Shown here: positions 17,979 to 26,362 of the stretch, in pieces
Numbering within the stretch: the first letter of the stretch is position 1
Layout: every line of letters starts with the position of its first letter
DNA from: Rhodovulum sulfidophilum DSM 1374
Lineage (GTDB): Bacteria > Pseudomonadota > Alphaproteobacteria > Rhodobacterales > Rhodobacteraceae
Length of the DNA stretch: 64,000 bases
Assembly (NCBI RefSeq): GCF_001633165.1
Contig: NZ_CP015418.1
Location: 3,038,001-3,102,000 of the forward strand
Direction of reading: 5' to 3'
The notes under the pieces: model-generated
Told to the model about the DNA's origin: nothing
Seen by the model: only the letters and a program-made list of their open reading frames with translations
Database searches by the model: none
Program-made: the position numbers and the translations under genes

Positions 17979-18623
17979 ATGACCGATCTGGCCGATCTCC
18001 GCCGCCTCTATCCGCTGCCCGAGGGGGTGGAGGACACCGCAATGAACCGCGCCCAGATCGCCCGCGCCCTCGATGTCAGCGACAACACGATCAGCAAATG
18101 GATCGCGCAGGGCATGCCGGTGCTGGAGGAAGGCGGGAACGGCCGGGAATATGCCTTTTCGCCGGCCGATTGCTACGCCTGGCGGAGGCATCGCGATGCC
18201 GGGGCGCGGGCGGCGAAGGCGGCGGCCGACCGCTCGGCCTCGCAGCTGGCAATGGCGTTCCGCAATCTCGACGAGGAGGATGCCAATGCCTCGGCCGGGC
18301 TGACCGCCAAGCAGATCGCCGAGGAGGCCGATGCCGATTACCGCTACCAGCGCGCGGCCGAGCAGCGCGGCGAGCTGACCCGGACGGCGCGGGTGCGCGA
18401 TCTCTTCGAGGACATGCTGGTCGAGTTCCGCCGCACCATCACCACGCTGGTCGATTATTGCGAGATGGAGTTCTCGCTCGATCCCGAGGAGACCGCCAAG
18501 CTCGAGGCCCGCTGCGACGGGGCGCTGGTGCGGGCGCGCGGCAACCTGGAACAGGCCATCGGCCGGGGTGCGGCCGAACCGGTCGCGCTGCGGCGGGGCG
18601 ACCAGGGCGAGATGGGGCTCTGA
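17979..18623 (+). CDS. Phage terminase small subunit, Nu1-like
   Basis: 214 residues. The N-terminal HTH (about residues 20-60; MNRAQIARALDVSDNTISKW) resembles the Nu1/DUF1441 small-terminase class that partners GpA-type large terminases. A helical region and an acidic C-terminus follow. Start at 17979 gives the MTDLADL N-terminus and avoids an untypical extension to 17796. The large subunit starts 2 bp after this stop. It would recognise phage DNA ends for packaging, but its partner is broken here. Confidence 0.8.
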   Translation: MTDLADLRRLYPLPEGVEDTAMNRAQIARALDVSDNTISKWIAQGMPVLEEGGNGREYAFSPADCYAWRRHRDAGARAAKAAADRSASQLAMAFRNLDEEDANASAGLTAKQIAEEADADYRYQRAAEQRGELTRTARVRDLFEDMLVEFRRTITTLVDYCEMEFSLDPEETAKLEARCDGALVRARGNLEQAIGRGAAEPVALRRGDQGEMGL

Positions 18624-18624
18624 G

Positions 18625-19464
18625 ATGGTGGTGATCCGCGATGCCCGGATCGGCGCGCTGCGCAGCTTCGCGCCGCTGCCGGGCCTGACCACGCCCGAGG
18701 AGATCCTGGCCGACGCGCTGCCGATGCTGGATCCGCCGAGCCGCCTGTCGGTGACCGAGGCCGCCGAGCGCTATATCAACGTGCAGGTCCAGGGCGCCTG
18801 GCAGGGCTTCGACCGGAGCGTGACCCCCTACATGGTCGAGCCCTCGGACGTGACCCAGTCGCGGCTCTTCAAGGTGGTGGCCTTCATGGGGCCGTCGCAA
18901 AGCGGCAAGACGATGATGCTGCAGACGGTGTCGCTGCATGCGGTGACCTGCGACCAGAACCCCACGCTGATCGTGCACATGTCGCGGCCCGAGCGGGACA
19001 AATGGGTCGAGGAGAAGCTCAACCAGCTGATCTGCAACAGCCCCGAGGTCTACAGCCGCCTCGGTCGCGGCCGCGACGACGACACCTTCAGCCGCAAGCG
19101 CTTTCGCGGCATGCGGCTGCTGATCGGCTATCCGACCCCGCAGGTGCTGTCGGGCGGCACCTACAAGACCGTGCTGCTGACCGATCTCGACCACATGCCG
19201 CTGGTGCTGGGCGGCAAGGACAATCCCGAGGGCGCGCCGGTCCGGATGGCGGTGCAGCGGATCAAGAGCTACCTCTCGCGCGGCTGCGTGCTGGCGGAAT
19301 CCTCGCCCGCCTATCCGGTGACCGATCCGGGCTGGCAGCCCGATCCGGCCGTTCGCCGACCGCCTGGCCGGGTTCGAGGCCGGGCTCGACCGGCTGATCG
19401 CGGATCCCCTCGAGGACCGGATCCCCGACCGCACCTATGTCGCGATTCTGGACTGGGCCTATAA
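18625..19464 (+). pseudogene. Terminase large subunit (GpA-like), truncated by deletion
   Basis: About 240 residues of a GpA-like large terminase remain, with the Walker A region GPSQSGKTMM and the downstream DLDHMPLVLGG block. At about 19345 the sequence jumps into the 3' part of a phage lysozyme gene in another frame. The last ~39 codons to the stop at 19464 are therefore frame-shifted lysozyme DNA. The nuclease domain is gone, so packaging activity is not expected. Normal GpA-type subunits are above 600 residues. Confidence 0.85.
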
Positions 19465-19678
19465 TGTGGGCCTCGGCGCGGCCGCGCGCTCGACCCTGAT
19501 CCGGAAGCTCAACGCGGGCGATCTGCGCGGCGCCTGCAATGAGCTCCCGCGCTGGCGTTTCGCGGGCGGCAAGGGCGTGCGGGGGCTTCTGATCCGCCGC
19601 AACAAGGCCCGGCAGCTCTGCCATGAGGGGCTCGACGGGATCCCGGCCGAGGTGCCGTTCCGCTGGGACGGCGCATGA
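19346..19678 (+). pseudogene. Lysozyme (GH24) remnant, 5' end deleted
   Basis: This is the C-terminal ~110 codons of the lysozyme seen complete at 30138-30647 and 59606-60115. The catalytic Glu region is missing, being replaced by terminase sequence at the deletion junction. The remaining frame is intact to the TGA at 19678. Nucleotide differences from the other copies are scattered, so this is an older relative, not a recent duplicate. Confidence 0.85.
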
Positions 19679-20004
19679 GGGCGCTCCTCGCGGCGCTGCT
19701 GCTGGCCGGATGCGGCGGGCTGCCGGTCCCGCTCGGTCCCAACGTCGCCGCCAACGTCCAGGCCGGGGCCGAAAACGTGCAGGGCCAGAAGGTCGAGAAC
19801 GCGCCCTCCATCGTGCGGCCGCGCGCCCGCGAGATCCGCCAGGAGCAATCCGAGAACCGCCTCCGCGCCGACCGCGTCGAGACCGTCATCGTCAATGTCA
19901 TCCCGCCCTGGATCGTCCTGGTCGCCCTGATCGGCTGGATCGCGCCCTCGCCGGGCGAGATCGGGAGGCGGATCGGCGAAGCGGTCACGCGCCGCCGGAC
20001 CTGA
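19675..20004 (+). CDS. Small phage lipoprotein, candidate spanin
   Basis: 109 residues. A lipoprotein signal peptide with lipobox LLAGC gives cleavage at about residue 12. A polar middle (Gln/Glu/Arg-rich, about 45-70) and a C-terminal hydrophobic segment (about 73-92) follow. Overlap of ATG with the lysozyme stop (ATGA) places it in the lysis cassette, consistent with a spanin-like role in disrupting the outer membrane. The topology of lipid anchor plus C-terminal TM fits a single-protein spanin, but no family was verified. Confidence 0.7.
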   Translation: MRALLAALLLAGCGGLPVPLGPNVAANVQAGAENVQGQKVENAPSIVRPRAREIRQEQSENRLRADRVETVIVNVIPPWIVLVALIGWIAPSPGEIGRRIGEAVTRRRT

Positions 20005-20010
20005 GAGTTC

Positions 20011-20154
20011 CCCCCGCTTTCGGGCGGGGGCAAGGCGGTGTTGGAGCACCGCCTCACCACGCAGCCCACGTCAACAGAAGCTGCGCCGACACCCGAGAGG
20101 GAATCTGTCGCCCGGCTCTCGCGAGAGCGGGCGGACCTAGAACAGGTTCCTGAC
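20011..20154 (+). ncRNA. 144-nt structured leader upstream of the methylase, copy 1
   Basis: At least four consecutive hairpins: CCCCCGC/GCGGGGG (20011-20030), GGCGGTG/CACCGCC (20034-20053), CGCAGC/GCTGCG, then CGACA-CCC/GGG-TGTCG, followed by a GCCCG/CGGGC stem capped by the palindrome CTCTCGCGAGAG. A final ACCT/AGGT stem would cover the AGG ribosome-binding site 8 nt before the methylase ATG. Compared with copies at 31190 and 60658, the substitutions I see fall in loops and not in stems. It is best explained as a cis-acting structured RNA; a DNA-level site is the alternative. Confidence 0.6.
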
Positions 20155-20970
20155 ATGAACGAAATGCGAAAAACCGTCCCCGCAACCCCCGTCGCCCCCT
20201 GGATGGGCGGCAAGAAGGCCCTGCACCGGCGGATCATCGAGCGGATCGAGGCGATCCCGCACCGGACCTATGTCGAGCCCTTCCTCGGCATGGGCGGGGT
20301 CTTCCTGCGCCGAAGCTGGCGCCCGCGTCTGGAGGTGGCGAACGATCTGAACGGCGAGATCACCAATCTCTTCCGCGTGTTGCAGCGCCATTATCCGCAG
20401 CTGATGGAGGTGATGCGGTTCCAGATCACCTCGCGCCGCGAATTCGAGCGGCTCCGCGCCTGCGATCCGGCCACGCTGACCGATCTGGAACGCGCCGCGC
20501 GCTTCCTCTACCTGCAGCGGCTGGCCTTCGGCGGGCAGCTCGGCGGGGTTTTCGCCGTGCAGCCTGGCTGCGGGCCACGCTTCAGCCTGGCCCGGATCGG
20601 CCCGCTGTTGGACGCCGCCCATGCCCGGCTCGACGGCGTCGTCTTCGAGAACCTGCCCTGGCAGGAGGTGCTGGCCCGCTATGACGGCCCGCAGGCGCTG
20701 TTCTATCTCGATCCGCCCTATTGGGGTGGCGAGGACGATTACGGCAAGGGGCTCTTCGACCGCGACCAGTTCGCCGAGCTGGCCGAGCGCCTGGGCCGGA
20801 TCAAGGGCGCCTTCCTGCTGTCGATCAACGACCGGCCCGAGATCCGCGATCTGTTCGGCGCCTTCCGGATCGAGGAGGTGCGGCTGAATTACTCGGTCTC
20901 GAAGGGCGGCGCGACCGCCGCGCGGGAGTTGATCATCGCCAATCGCGAGGTCAGGGTGGGGCTCGTATGA
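20155..20970 (+). CDS. D12-class DNA adenine methylase
   Basis: 271 residues. The AdoMet-binding motif (WMGGKK then EPFLGMGGVF) lies near the N-terminus and the catalytic DPPYW near residue 185, the order of alpha-class (Dam-like) N6-adenine methylases. A central target-recognition region (about 70-170) varies most between the three copies. Start 20155 matches the others and follows the structured leader; an upstream in-frame extension runs through the hairpins and is rejected. It presumably methylates phage DNA to evade host restriction. Confidence 0.92.
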   Translation: MNEMRKTVPATPVAPWMGGKKALHRRIIERIEAIPHRTYVEPFLGMGGVFLRRSWRPRLEVANDLNGEITNLFRVLQRHYPQLMEVMRFQITSRREFERLRACDPATLTDLERAARFLYLQRLAFGGQLGGVFAVQPGCGPRFSLARIGPLLDAAHARLDGVVFENLPWQEVLARYDGPQALFYLDPPYWGGEDDYGKGLFDRDQFAELAERLGRIKGAFLLSINDRPEIRDLFGAFRIEEVRLNYSVSKGGATAARELIIANREVRVGLV

Positions 20971-21032
20971 GTTCCCCCGGCCCGGTCGGCGTTTAACCGG
21001 ATCTTGGGGGCGCCCGGTAAAAGGTCCGTCCC

Positions 21033-21608
21033 ATGCGCCGTCTCCTGTCCCTGCTTCTGCTGAGCCTGACGCTCCTGACCTGCGCGCCGGTCGCGCAGGC
21101 GCCCCAGAGCGTTGCACCGGCCCTGCCCTATCAGCGCGCGGCCTTCGGCTCGGGCTGGACCGATCCCGACGGCGACTGCCTCGATACCCGGGCCGAGCTG
21201 CTGGCGGCTCTCTCCACCGTGCCGGTGCGGCTCGCGCCCTCGGGCTGCTCGGTACGCCACGGCCGATGGTTCGCGCCCTATACCGGGCAGGTGATCACCG
21301 AGGCGGGCGATCTCGACATCGATCACATCGTGCCGCTGCGCTATGCATGGGGCCATGGTGCCGCCAGCTGGCCCGCCGCGAAGCGCGCCCGCTTCGCCCG
21401 CGATCCGGTCAACCTGCTCCCCGTCAGCGCCTCGGCGAACCGCTCGAAAGGCGCGCGCGGGCCGCTCGACTGGTTGCCGCCGGATCCGGGCTTCCGCTGT
21501 CAGTATGTGTTGCGGTTCCGGCGGATCGCCGCAAGCTACGGGCTTGTGCAGTCCGCCGCCGAGGAGCGGGAGCTGGTGGCGCTGACCGGGCGCCTGTGTG
21601 GGGCGTAA
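21033..21608 (+). CDS. Secreted DUF1524/HNH-type nuclease
   Basis: 191 residues with an N-terminal signal peptide (about 1-25, hydrophobic LLSLLLLSLTLLTC). The nuclease core carries DIDHIVPLRYAWGHGA with the His of the HNH motif, then NLLPVSASANRSKGARGP, the usual DUF1524 pattern. Export suggests it degrades DNA in the periplasm or outside the cell. It is the last gene of the shared phage right end and occurs in three copies here. The signal contains a Cys, so a lipoprotein form is possible. Confidence 0.85.
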   Translation: MRRLLSLLLLSLTLLTCAPVAQAPQSVAPALPYQRAAFGSGWTDPDGDCLDTRAELLAALSTVPVRLAPSGCSVRHGRWFAPYTGQVITEAGDLDIDHIVPLRYAWGHGAASWPAAKRARFARDPVNLLPVSASANRSKGARGPLDWLPPDPGFRCQYVLRFRRIAASYGLVQSAAEERELVALTGRLCGA

Positions 21609-21817
21609 TGGGCGGGAAGCTGACCTTCGCTGTACTTGGCATGAACGTCCGTAGAGCGCAGTTTGTTGACGTTAACTGGCGCGCCTAGAAACGTAGCCTG
21701 CTTCAAATTGCGGTTTACAAGCGCCCGGAAGTCAACGAACAATACTGACTCGGCACCCTCTCAATAAACGATGAAGTTTATTGCTTGCTGGGCGGGGTAT
21801 CTTGTGGAGATAGAAAT

Positions 21818-22723
21818 TTGACAAAAATTGGACTATACGTATATCAATTGGTCCTTTCTCGGTCTGATGATTACCAACGCATCCCATTCGACACTCACGG
21901 GCCGGGATCTCAGCCCTCGCAATTTATGAATACCTTCATCCAAGGGAAGCTCACAAACACGCAGAACAACAACATCGAGCGTAGCTGGAGGTTGAATCCA
22001 CGCCCTCCAGAGGGCAGATCGTATGGTGGGCTAGTCGAGTATGGAACATTTGGCATCAGCTCAAAGATGCGCAGCTCAGGCGAGAACGATGTCCTGTTTG
22101 AGCGACGTAGCGATCACGTTGAAGAGATTCCGCTGTACTATCAAATCTGGATTCCTGAGAATGCGAACTTTGGATTTGCTGCCTTCCAGTCCTATCGAGA
22201 TCGCTCTTGCGTTGGCCAGGTTCTGTCTTCATTCACTAAAGAGTACAACGATTGGAGCGGCAATACTCGTCTAACCGCTAGAAAAGTTATGCCTCCAGCC
22301 GAAGAAATGTACGCTCAAACTCCGGTGAAGAAGTTAATTCTTTCACGAAAGCGGGTGCCAAAAGATCGAGTCGATATTCTCCAAGACCTTCCGCCCGAGG
22401 AAGTAGACATCGAGCTTTCCATTTCCGCTCTTCGACGGAGAATGTTCGGCCGGTTCACGGACGTTGCACCTTTGATTGAAGCGGCAAATGGGACGGCCGC
22501 CATGGTGATCAACGGGATTGAATTCGACGAAGCAAGCGCGCTAATCAGTATCGGCGGAACGTACCGAAAAGTAGGCATTATCGGGCCTGAAAATACTGCT
22601 GGCGTGATTGACATCACTGATAATGTTGAACTTCAAGAGGACGGGCACCCACTTTATGAATCCTTGGAACGAGTCGCCACGCAAATTATCGTTGATTTTC
22701 GCGAGCAGTACGGCATGAACTGA
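21818..22723 (+). CDS. Unrecognised protein, first gene of a candidate defence pair
   Basis: 301 residues from TTG 21818, chosen because GGAGA lies 7 nt upstream. I do not recognise the family. The N-terminal region begins with a beta-like KIGLYVYQLVLS; a YGGLVEYGTFGISS block near residue 80 and an IPLYYQIWIPE strand follow; the C-terminal third is mixed alpha/beta. No signal peptide or TM segment. Composition is far more AT-rich than the adjoining phage DNA. It overlaps the next gene (TGATG), so the two are co-translated. Position right after the DUF1524 gene mirrors that of known defence genes beside the other two copies. Confidence 0.75.
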   Translation: MTKIGLYVYQLVLSRSDDYQRIPFDTHGPGSQPSQFMNTFIQGKLTNTQNNNIERSWRLNPRPPEGRSYGGLVEYGTFGISSKMRSSGENDVLFERRSDHVEEIPLYYQIWIPENANFGFAAFQSYRDRSCVGQVLSSFTKEYNDWSGNTRLTARKVMPPAEEMYAQTPVKKLILSRKRVPKDRVDILQDLPPEEVDIELSISALRRRMFGRFTDVAPLIEAANGTAAMVINGIEFDEASALISIGGTYRKVGIIGPENTAGVIDITDNVELQEDGHPLYESLERVATQIIVDFREQYGMN

Positions 22724-23253
22724 TGAAATTCAACATCCTTGGCGTTCTTAAGGCTCATATAAAGAGCCTGTCAGATTATCGAAATCAAAGAGTGTCAACC
22801 ATGGACATTCTTGCCTTCTACTTTCTTCCAGCGCTTTTTGGATTCTCTCTTTTCTGGTTCTGCGTGGGTCTTGGAGATGAAGTTTTTGGCGTTTCTATTT
22901 CCGTATTTTCAATCTTTTCTGCGTTACTTTTCAGCGCGCAGGTTGCAATGTATGGTGTCTTTCGAGCAGATAGAAAGTTCAGCCAAGACCCAATAACTCA
23001 AGCAGGTGAGAAAGACAGGCTGGAAGAAGTCCGAGTATTGCTGAGGGAGATAAACACGAATATATCATACTTGATACTCGTATCATTTTCGTCTGTGACC
23101 ATCTTCCTTGCTCTTTATGTATTGGATCTGCCAGAGAGGTTGGAGTCGGCGATTTTAGGATTTCTTTACCTTCACTTTTTGCTGACATTGTTGATGGTGA
23201 TCAAGAGATCTCATGAGGTTTTTGATTCAGAATACGCCAAACCTCCAGATTAG
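22723..23253 (+). CDS. Four-TM membrane protein, second gene of the candidate defence pair
   Basis: 176 residues with hydrophobic segments at about 29-48, 52-74, 114-132 and 140-158. A soluble loop of ~35 residues (about 75-110, rich in Arg/Glu/Asp) separates two hairpins. No catalytic motif is visible. ATG overlaps the stop of the upstream gene. A small membrane partner of a soluble protein is the layout of many abortive-infection systems, where the membrane protein is the effector; this is inference. AT-rich composition matches its partner, so they were probably acquired together. Confidence 0.7.
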   Translation: MKFNILGVLKAHIKSLSDYRNQRVSTMDILAFYFLPALFGFSLFWFCVGLGDEVFGVSISVFSIFSALLFSAQVAMYGVFRADRKFSQDPITQAGEKDRLEEVRVLLREINTNISYLILVSFSSVTIFLALYVLDLPERLESAILGFLYLHFLLTLLMVIKRSHEVFDSEYAKPPD

Positions 23254-23495
23254 TAGACCACCACAGCCCGGGACTAAAGATCTAGACTTCCAAATTTGTC
23301 GTGCAGCGCCGGACGCATACGTCGGCTTAGGGCTGGCTCCGGTCATCCGCTGCGCCTGGCATGAAGTTCGGCTCTGGGCCGGGGGCGTCATGCAGCACCG
23401 CCAGGCTGCTCATGCGGCCCACCGCAGCGCTGCATGACCGCTTGGAGCCCTTTTGACCAATAATGCACTGTGCACGAAAGGCCACTTAAGGACGC

Positions 23496-24680
23496 CTATC
23501 GCTCCGCCCGTCTTTGCCGCTCTTTGAAAGAATTGATTGGCCACTCAGTCGGCGTGAATATCTCGTGGAAATCCGTGCTAACGTTGCTTGCCATACGAGC
23601 AAGCAAACCAATCAGCCGGTGGGTGTTTCCGCGATTTTCACGCAGTAGATTACCCTCCACGGCGTCTTCATCGCCGCTTCGTTCGATGTATCTACGGTCT
23701 ATGACTCCAGCGTTGTGTTCGTAGATGTGCCTTCGCTCCATCATGAGTCGGATGAATCTAGCATCCTTCTCCACAATTCCTTTAAGTGGGTTCATGTCAA
23801 AAATATCTTTTAAACGCTTAAACGTATCCGACTCAATATCGTGAAAGACCAACCTGGAAAGCGTTTCTTTCCGCGCGGGCTTCATCGGAATGCGGCGCAC
23901 GAGTTGATTGGCGAAGTCACGGCAGGCTGCATCGAACGCCGATACGCTTTGGCCAACGGCTGCCTCTGGTTGCGCTTGTCCGTCATTTAGAGACTGCCTG
24001 ATTTCCTCAAATCGAGCCGTGAGCATCTGGATATTATTTCGCCATCCGCACGCGGCGCAGTAGCCATAGAGGCCTCTGATATCGTTAAACTCTCCACATT
24101 GGTCGCACTTGTATCGCGTCTGTTGGGTCTGTGACGCATAGTAGAAGTCAGGCTTTGGCTCATCTGCGGCCTGCTTAACAAGGCTTTCCATGTCGATTTC
24201 AACTTGTCGCTCTGTCCCCTTCGCATCGGGCGCCGCAAGTTCTTCCTTCAACCTCTCCGCAAGGTGAGCAAGGAACTTCATCTGTGCCGGAGTGAGAAAT
24301 TCAAATGCTGCCGCTCTCAAGCCACAGTATGGGCAGGTCTGCGGATAAATTGCCGCGTGGTTTCCATTGCGGAAGTAGCCACTACAGCACGGGCATTGAT
24401 GACCCCAACATCCAAGTGAGTCAGACCCAAGAATTGCCGGGACGCACCCTTCCGGTAGCGGCGGATCAAACGGTTGTGCAATTCCCCCCATTTTGAAATC
24501 AGAAACCGGAATTCCATGAGGCAGTAAGATATAGATACCAGCGGCAGCCATTGGCCCTGGTCTGCGGCTAACAATCCCAAACGCAGCGCTCTTTCTTCCT
24601 TCGTCATCGCATGCGATATTGATGGTGGTGTTCGCACCACAATGCGCGACCTCTTTGAAATCCTGTTCGTAATACGCCAA
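23496..24680 (-). CDS. Zinc-ribbon protein with HEPN-like RNase motif
   Basis: 394 residues. Two probable zinc ribbons: CPCC (96-99) with CPYC (116-119), and CDQC (192-195) with CAAC (208-211). The C-terminal half is helical and contains ERRHIYEHNAG, where R317 and H322 form an R-x4-H motif like that of HEPN ribonucleases, followed by a conserved VIDRRYI. HEPN proteins often act as toxins in antiphage systems. No antitoxin or nucleotidyltransferase partner is adjacent. Function is inferred from the motif only. Confidence 0.6.
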   Translation of the reverse strand: MAYYEQDFKEVAHCGANTTINIACDDEGRKSAAFGIVSRRPGPMAAAGIYILLPHGIPVSDFKMGGIAQPFDPPLPEGCVPAILGSDSLGCWGHQCPCCSGYFRNGNHAAIYPQTCPYCGLRAAAFEFLTPAQMKFLAHLAERLKEELAAPDAKGTERQVEIDMESLVKQAADEPKPDFYYASQTQQTRYKCDQCGEFNDIRGLYGYCAACGWRNNIQMLTARFEEIRQSLNDGQAQPEAAVGQSVSAFDAACRDFANQLVRRIPMKPARKETLSRLVFHDIESDTFKRLKDIFDMNPLKGIVEKDARFIRLMMERRHIYEHNAGVIDRRYIERSGDEDAVEGNLLRENRGNTHRLIGLLARMASNVSTDFHEIFTPTEWPINSFKERQRRAER

Positions 24681-24820
24681 TGTTTGCCCGGTTCATTCAC
24701 AGAAGCTACTGTTGCTTCGCCGGGATAGTAGCTTGTCGGCAACGCATGGGCTATCGGTAACTTGTTTTCTATAAGGGGCCGGGAGCAGTCGTTAGCAGTT
24801 CTGATCGCACTGGCGGCTTC

Positions 24821-24970
24821 ATCCGCTCTCCGGACCTTGGCGGCCTGAGTGCATGCTGCAGCGGGGATGAACGGTCGCTTTCGTGAGCCGCAGGCGGTTC
24901 GGGCTTGGGGCGTCGAACGGCGGCTATCGGCAGAGAGCGACCAAGTGGGGGTGCCAGGCGCTCAAGCGCC
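24821..24970. repeat. Dispersed intergenic repeat, copy A
   Basis: Begins with CGCTCTCCGGACCTTGGCGG and continues through a block like GATGAACGG-CGCTT and GTCGAACGG-GGCTATCGGCA. Variants recur in most accessory intergenic gaps (27.3, 42.1, 44.2 kb and partial copies elsewhere). It fills most of the 24681-25002 gap; I see no gene there. Confidence 0.6.
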
Positions 24971-25002
24971 ACGCCGCGTCGCCGCCGGTCAGCTCCGAGG
25001 CC

Positions 25003-25665
25003 TTAGCTGAGCTCAGCAAGTAGTCCGTTATAGAAGCTCTTCACATGAGCAGACCGATCTGCTGCCAAGCGTGCGCCGGTCATCGTTTGAAACCCGCGCT
25101 CAAGCTTCATCAGCTTGGTCTGAAAATGGTCCAGTGCGAAGAGGTCCTCGTCCAGGGGCCGATCATTTGCAGCTGGATCGACGGCATCGCAGATCGAAGC
25201 TTTCCTGAGGCCGGCGATGTAGAAGCAGCGCGCCACGCCAATGAAGCCGATGGCGTCAAGTCTGTCAGCATCCTGAAGGATCTTGGCTTCCAGGCTGGCC
25301 GGAGTAACACAGGCGGAAAAGCTATGAGCTTCGATGGCATGGCAGACCTGGTTGATCCGGTCGTCGCTCCACGCCATGCCAGTCAGAACATCACGTGCCT
25401 TCGCCGCAGCAAGACGTGATGCCATGTGGCGCTGCGAGGACCCCTTGTCGATCCAGATGCAGTCGTGCAGCAGGGTTGCGGCAAGCAGGATCTCAATGTC
25501 GCCCCCCTCTTCGCTGGCAATCCTCTCGACATTGCGCCAGACTCGAAGCAGATGTGCCTCGTCATGCGCTCCGTCTCTCAGATCGAAGGCATGGGGTAAA
25601 AGTGCCTTGGCAACATGAGGCTTGGGAAACTGGTCTTGTATCTGCTTGTCCGCGTGGGTGCACAT
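25003..25665 (-). CDS. HD-domain phosphohydrolase
   Basis: 220 residues from ATG 25665. Metal-binding residues of the HD superfamily are visible: His37 in DEAHLLRV, His67-Asp68 in LLHDCIW and a downstream DADRLDAIG Asp. This pattern resembles the YedJ-like group of predicted phosphohydrolases acting on nucleotides or related phosphates. The in-frame extension to 25776 adds an atypical Arg/Pro-rich start and is rejected. It is a single gene between repeats, with no operon partner, so its substrate cannot be guessed. Confidence 0.8.
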   Translation of the reverse strand: MCTHADKQIQDQFPKPHVAKALLPHAFDLRDGAHDEAHLLRVWRNVERIASEEGGDIEILLAATLLHDCIWIDKGSSQRHMASRLAAAKARDVLTGMAWSDDRINQVCHAIEAHSFSACVTPASLEAKILQDADRLDAIGFIGVARCFYIAGLRKASICDAVDPAANDRPLDEDLFALDHFQTKLMKLERGFQTMTGARLAADRSAHVKSFYNGLLAELS

Positions 25666-26032
25666 TGTCTTCTGATATCTGCGGATGGCGGGTTTGTTCC
25701 GCTCTGCCGACCTTCTTCCTCCGAAGATGCTGCGCCATGGATGGATGGCCGGTCTGGCGAAGCTGCGGCGCGGCATCGGCGTGGTGATTGGAAGGCAACT
25801 AAGGGCCGCACGCTGCGCTCGGCGAGAACGGCGGCTAAGGTGTAGCCACCATCAGTCCTGACACCCCTGGTCCCAATATCTGATGTCTCTTGCCTGCGCC
25901 GAGATGAAGATTTTGCTCCATTCACCATACCTTCCGTAGGACCTGCTCTTTCGTCGTACCGCTCCACAAGCATTCGAGCTAGTCAGGTCAGGCATGCCGC
26001 ATTACCAGAAGGAGAGTATAGAAAGCTAATGG
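25666..26032. other. 367-bp intergenic region, no gene seen
   Basis: Lies between the HD gene and the small lipoprotein gene. Short overlapping frames on both strands lack start signals or recognisable products. A GGAG motif at about 26010 is too far from the lipoprotein start to be a standard ribosome-binding site. Confidence 0.4.
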
Positions 26033-26362
26033 ATGGATATCGTGAAGAAAGTACTCTCAGGCATTTGTATCCCGCTCATCTTGAGCGGCTGCATGGTCGA
26101 CCCGGTGCCTTCTATTGACCTGATGAAAGGCAGTGGGAGCGTCAACCGCGCTGTGGATGGGAGGACCGCATTTCGCTACGTTGTAAGTGCGGACGCCTAC
26201 AACGGCGTTGTCAACGCACCTGATGAACTTCGAAAGCAACACGAGTGGCTTATTGGAAGCTACCTCGGCGAGGGGGGGCATTGCCCAAATGGTTATCAAA
26301 TCACTAATGCTTCTCTGGACAGTGCTGTGGGTGCATACGTCTACGAGGGCATTTGCCGCTAA
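26033..26362 (+). CDS. Small lipoprotein of unknown function
   Basis: 109 residues. Lysines at positions 5-6 precede a short hydrophobic stretch and lipobox ILSGC, so Cys20 should be lipidated. The mature part holds two further Cys (C-terminal half) that could form a disulphide. AT-rich composition suggests recent acquisition. No neighbours on the same strand are close, so no functional context. Confidence 0.65.
   Translation: MDIVKKVLSGICIPLILSGCMVDPVPSIDLMKGSGSVNRAVDGRTAFRYVVSADAYNGVVNAPDELRKQHEWLIGSYLGEGGHCPNGYQITNASLDSAVGAYVYEGICR

Larger units (their letters stand above)
12756..21608. mobile_element. Defective prophage 1 at tRNA-Leu
   Basis: Integrase, an iteron-like origin, three conserved early/middle genes, a late-promoter element, small terminase, a truncated large terminase fused to a lysozyme remnant, then lipoprotein, methylase and DUF1524 genes. 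Portal, capsid and tail genes are missing between terminase and lysozyme, and there is no immunity region. Gene order matches prophage 2 except for the packaging genes, so the two are mosaic relatives. The right boundary is set at the last shared gene; no att repeat was found there, so the true end could be further right. Confidence 0.8.

Noticed and set aside
20038-20154. N-terminal extension of the first methylase copy to 20038
   Set aside because: The extension covers the structured leader and is not open at the equivalent place in the other copies, which start at the homologous ATG.
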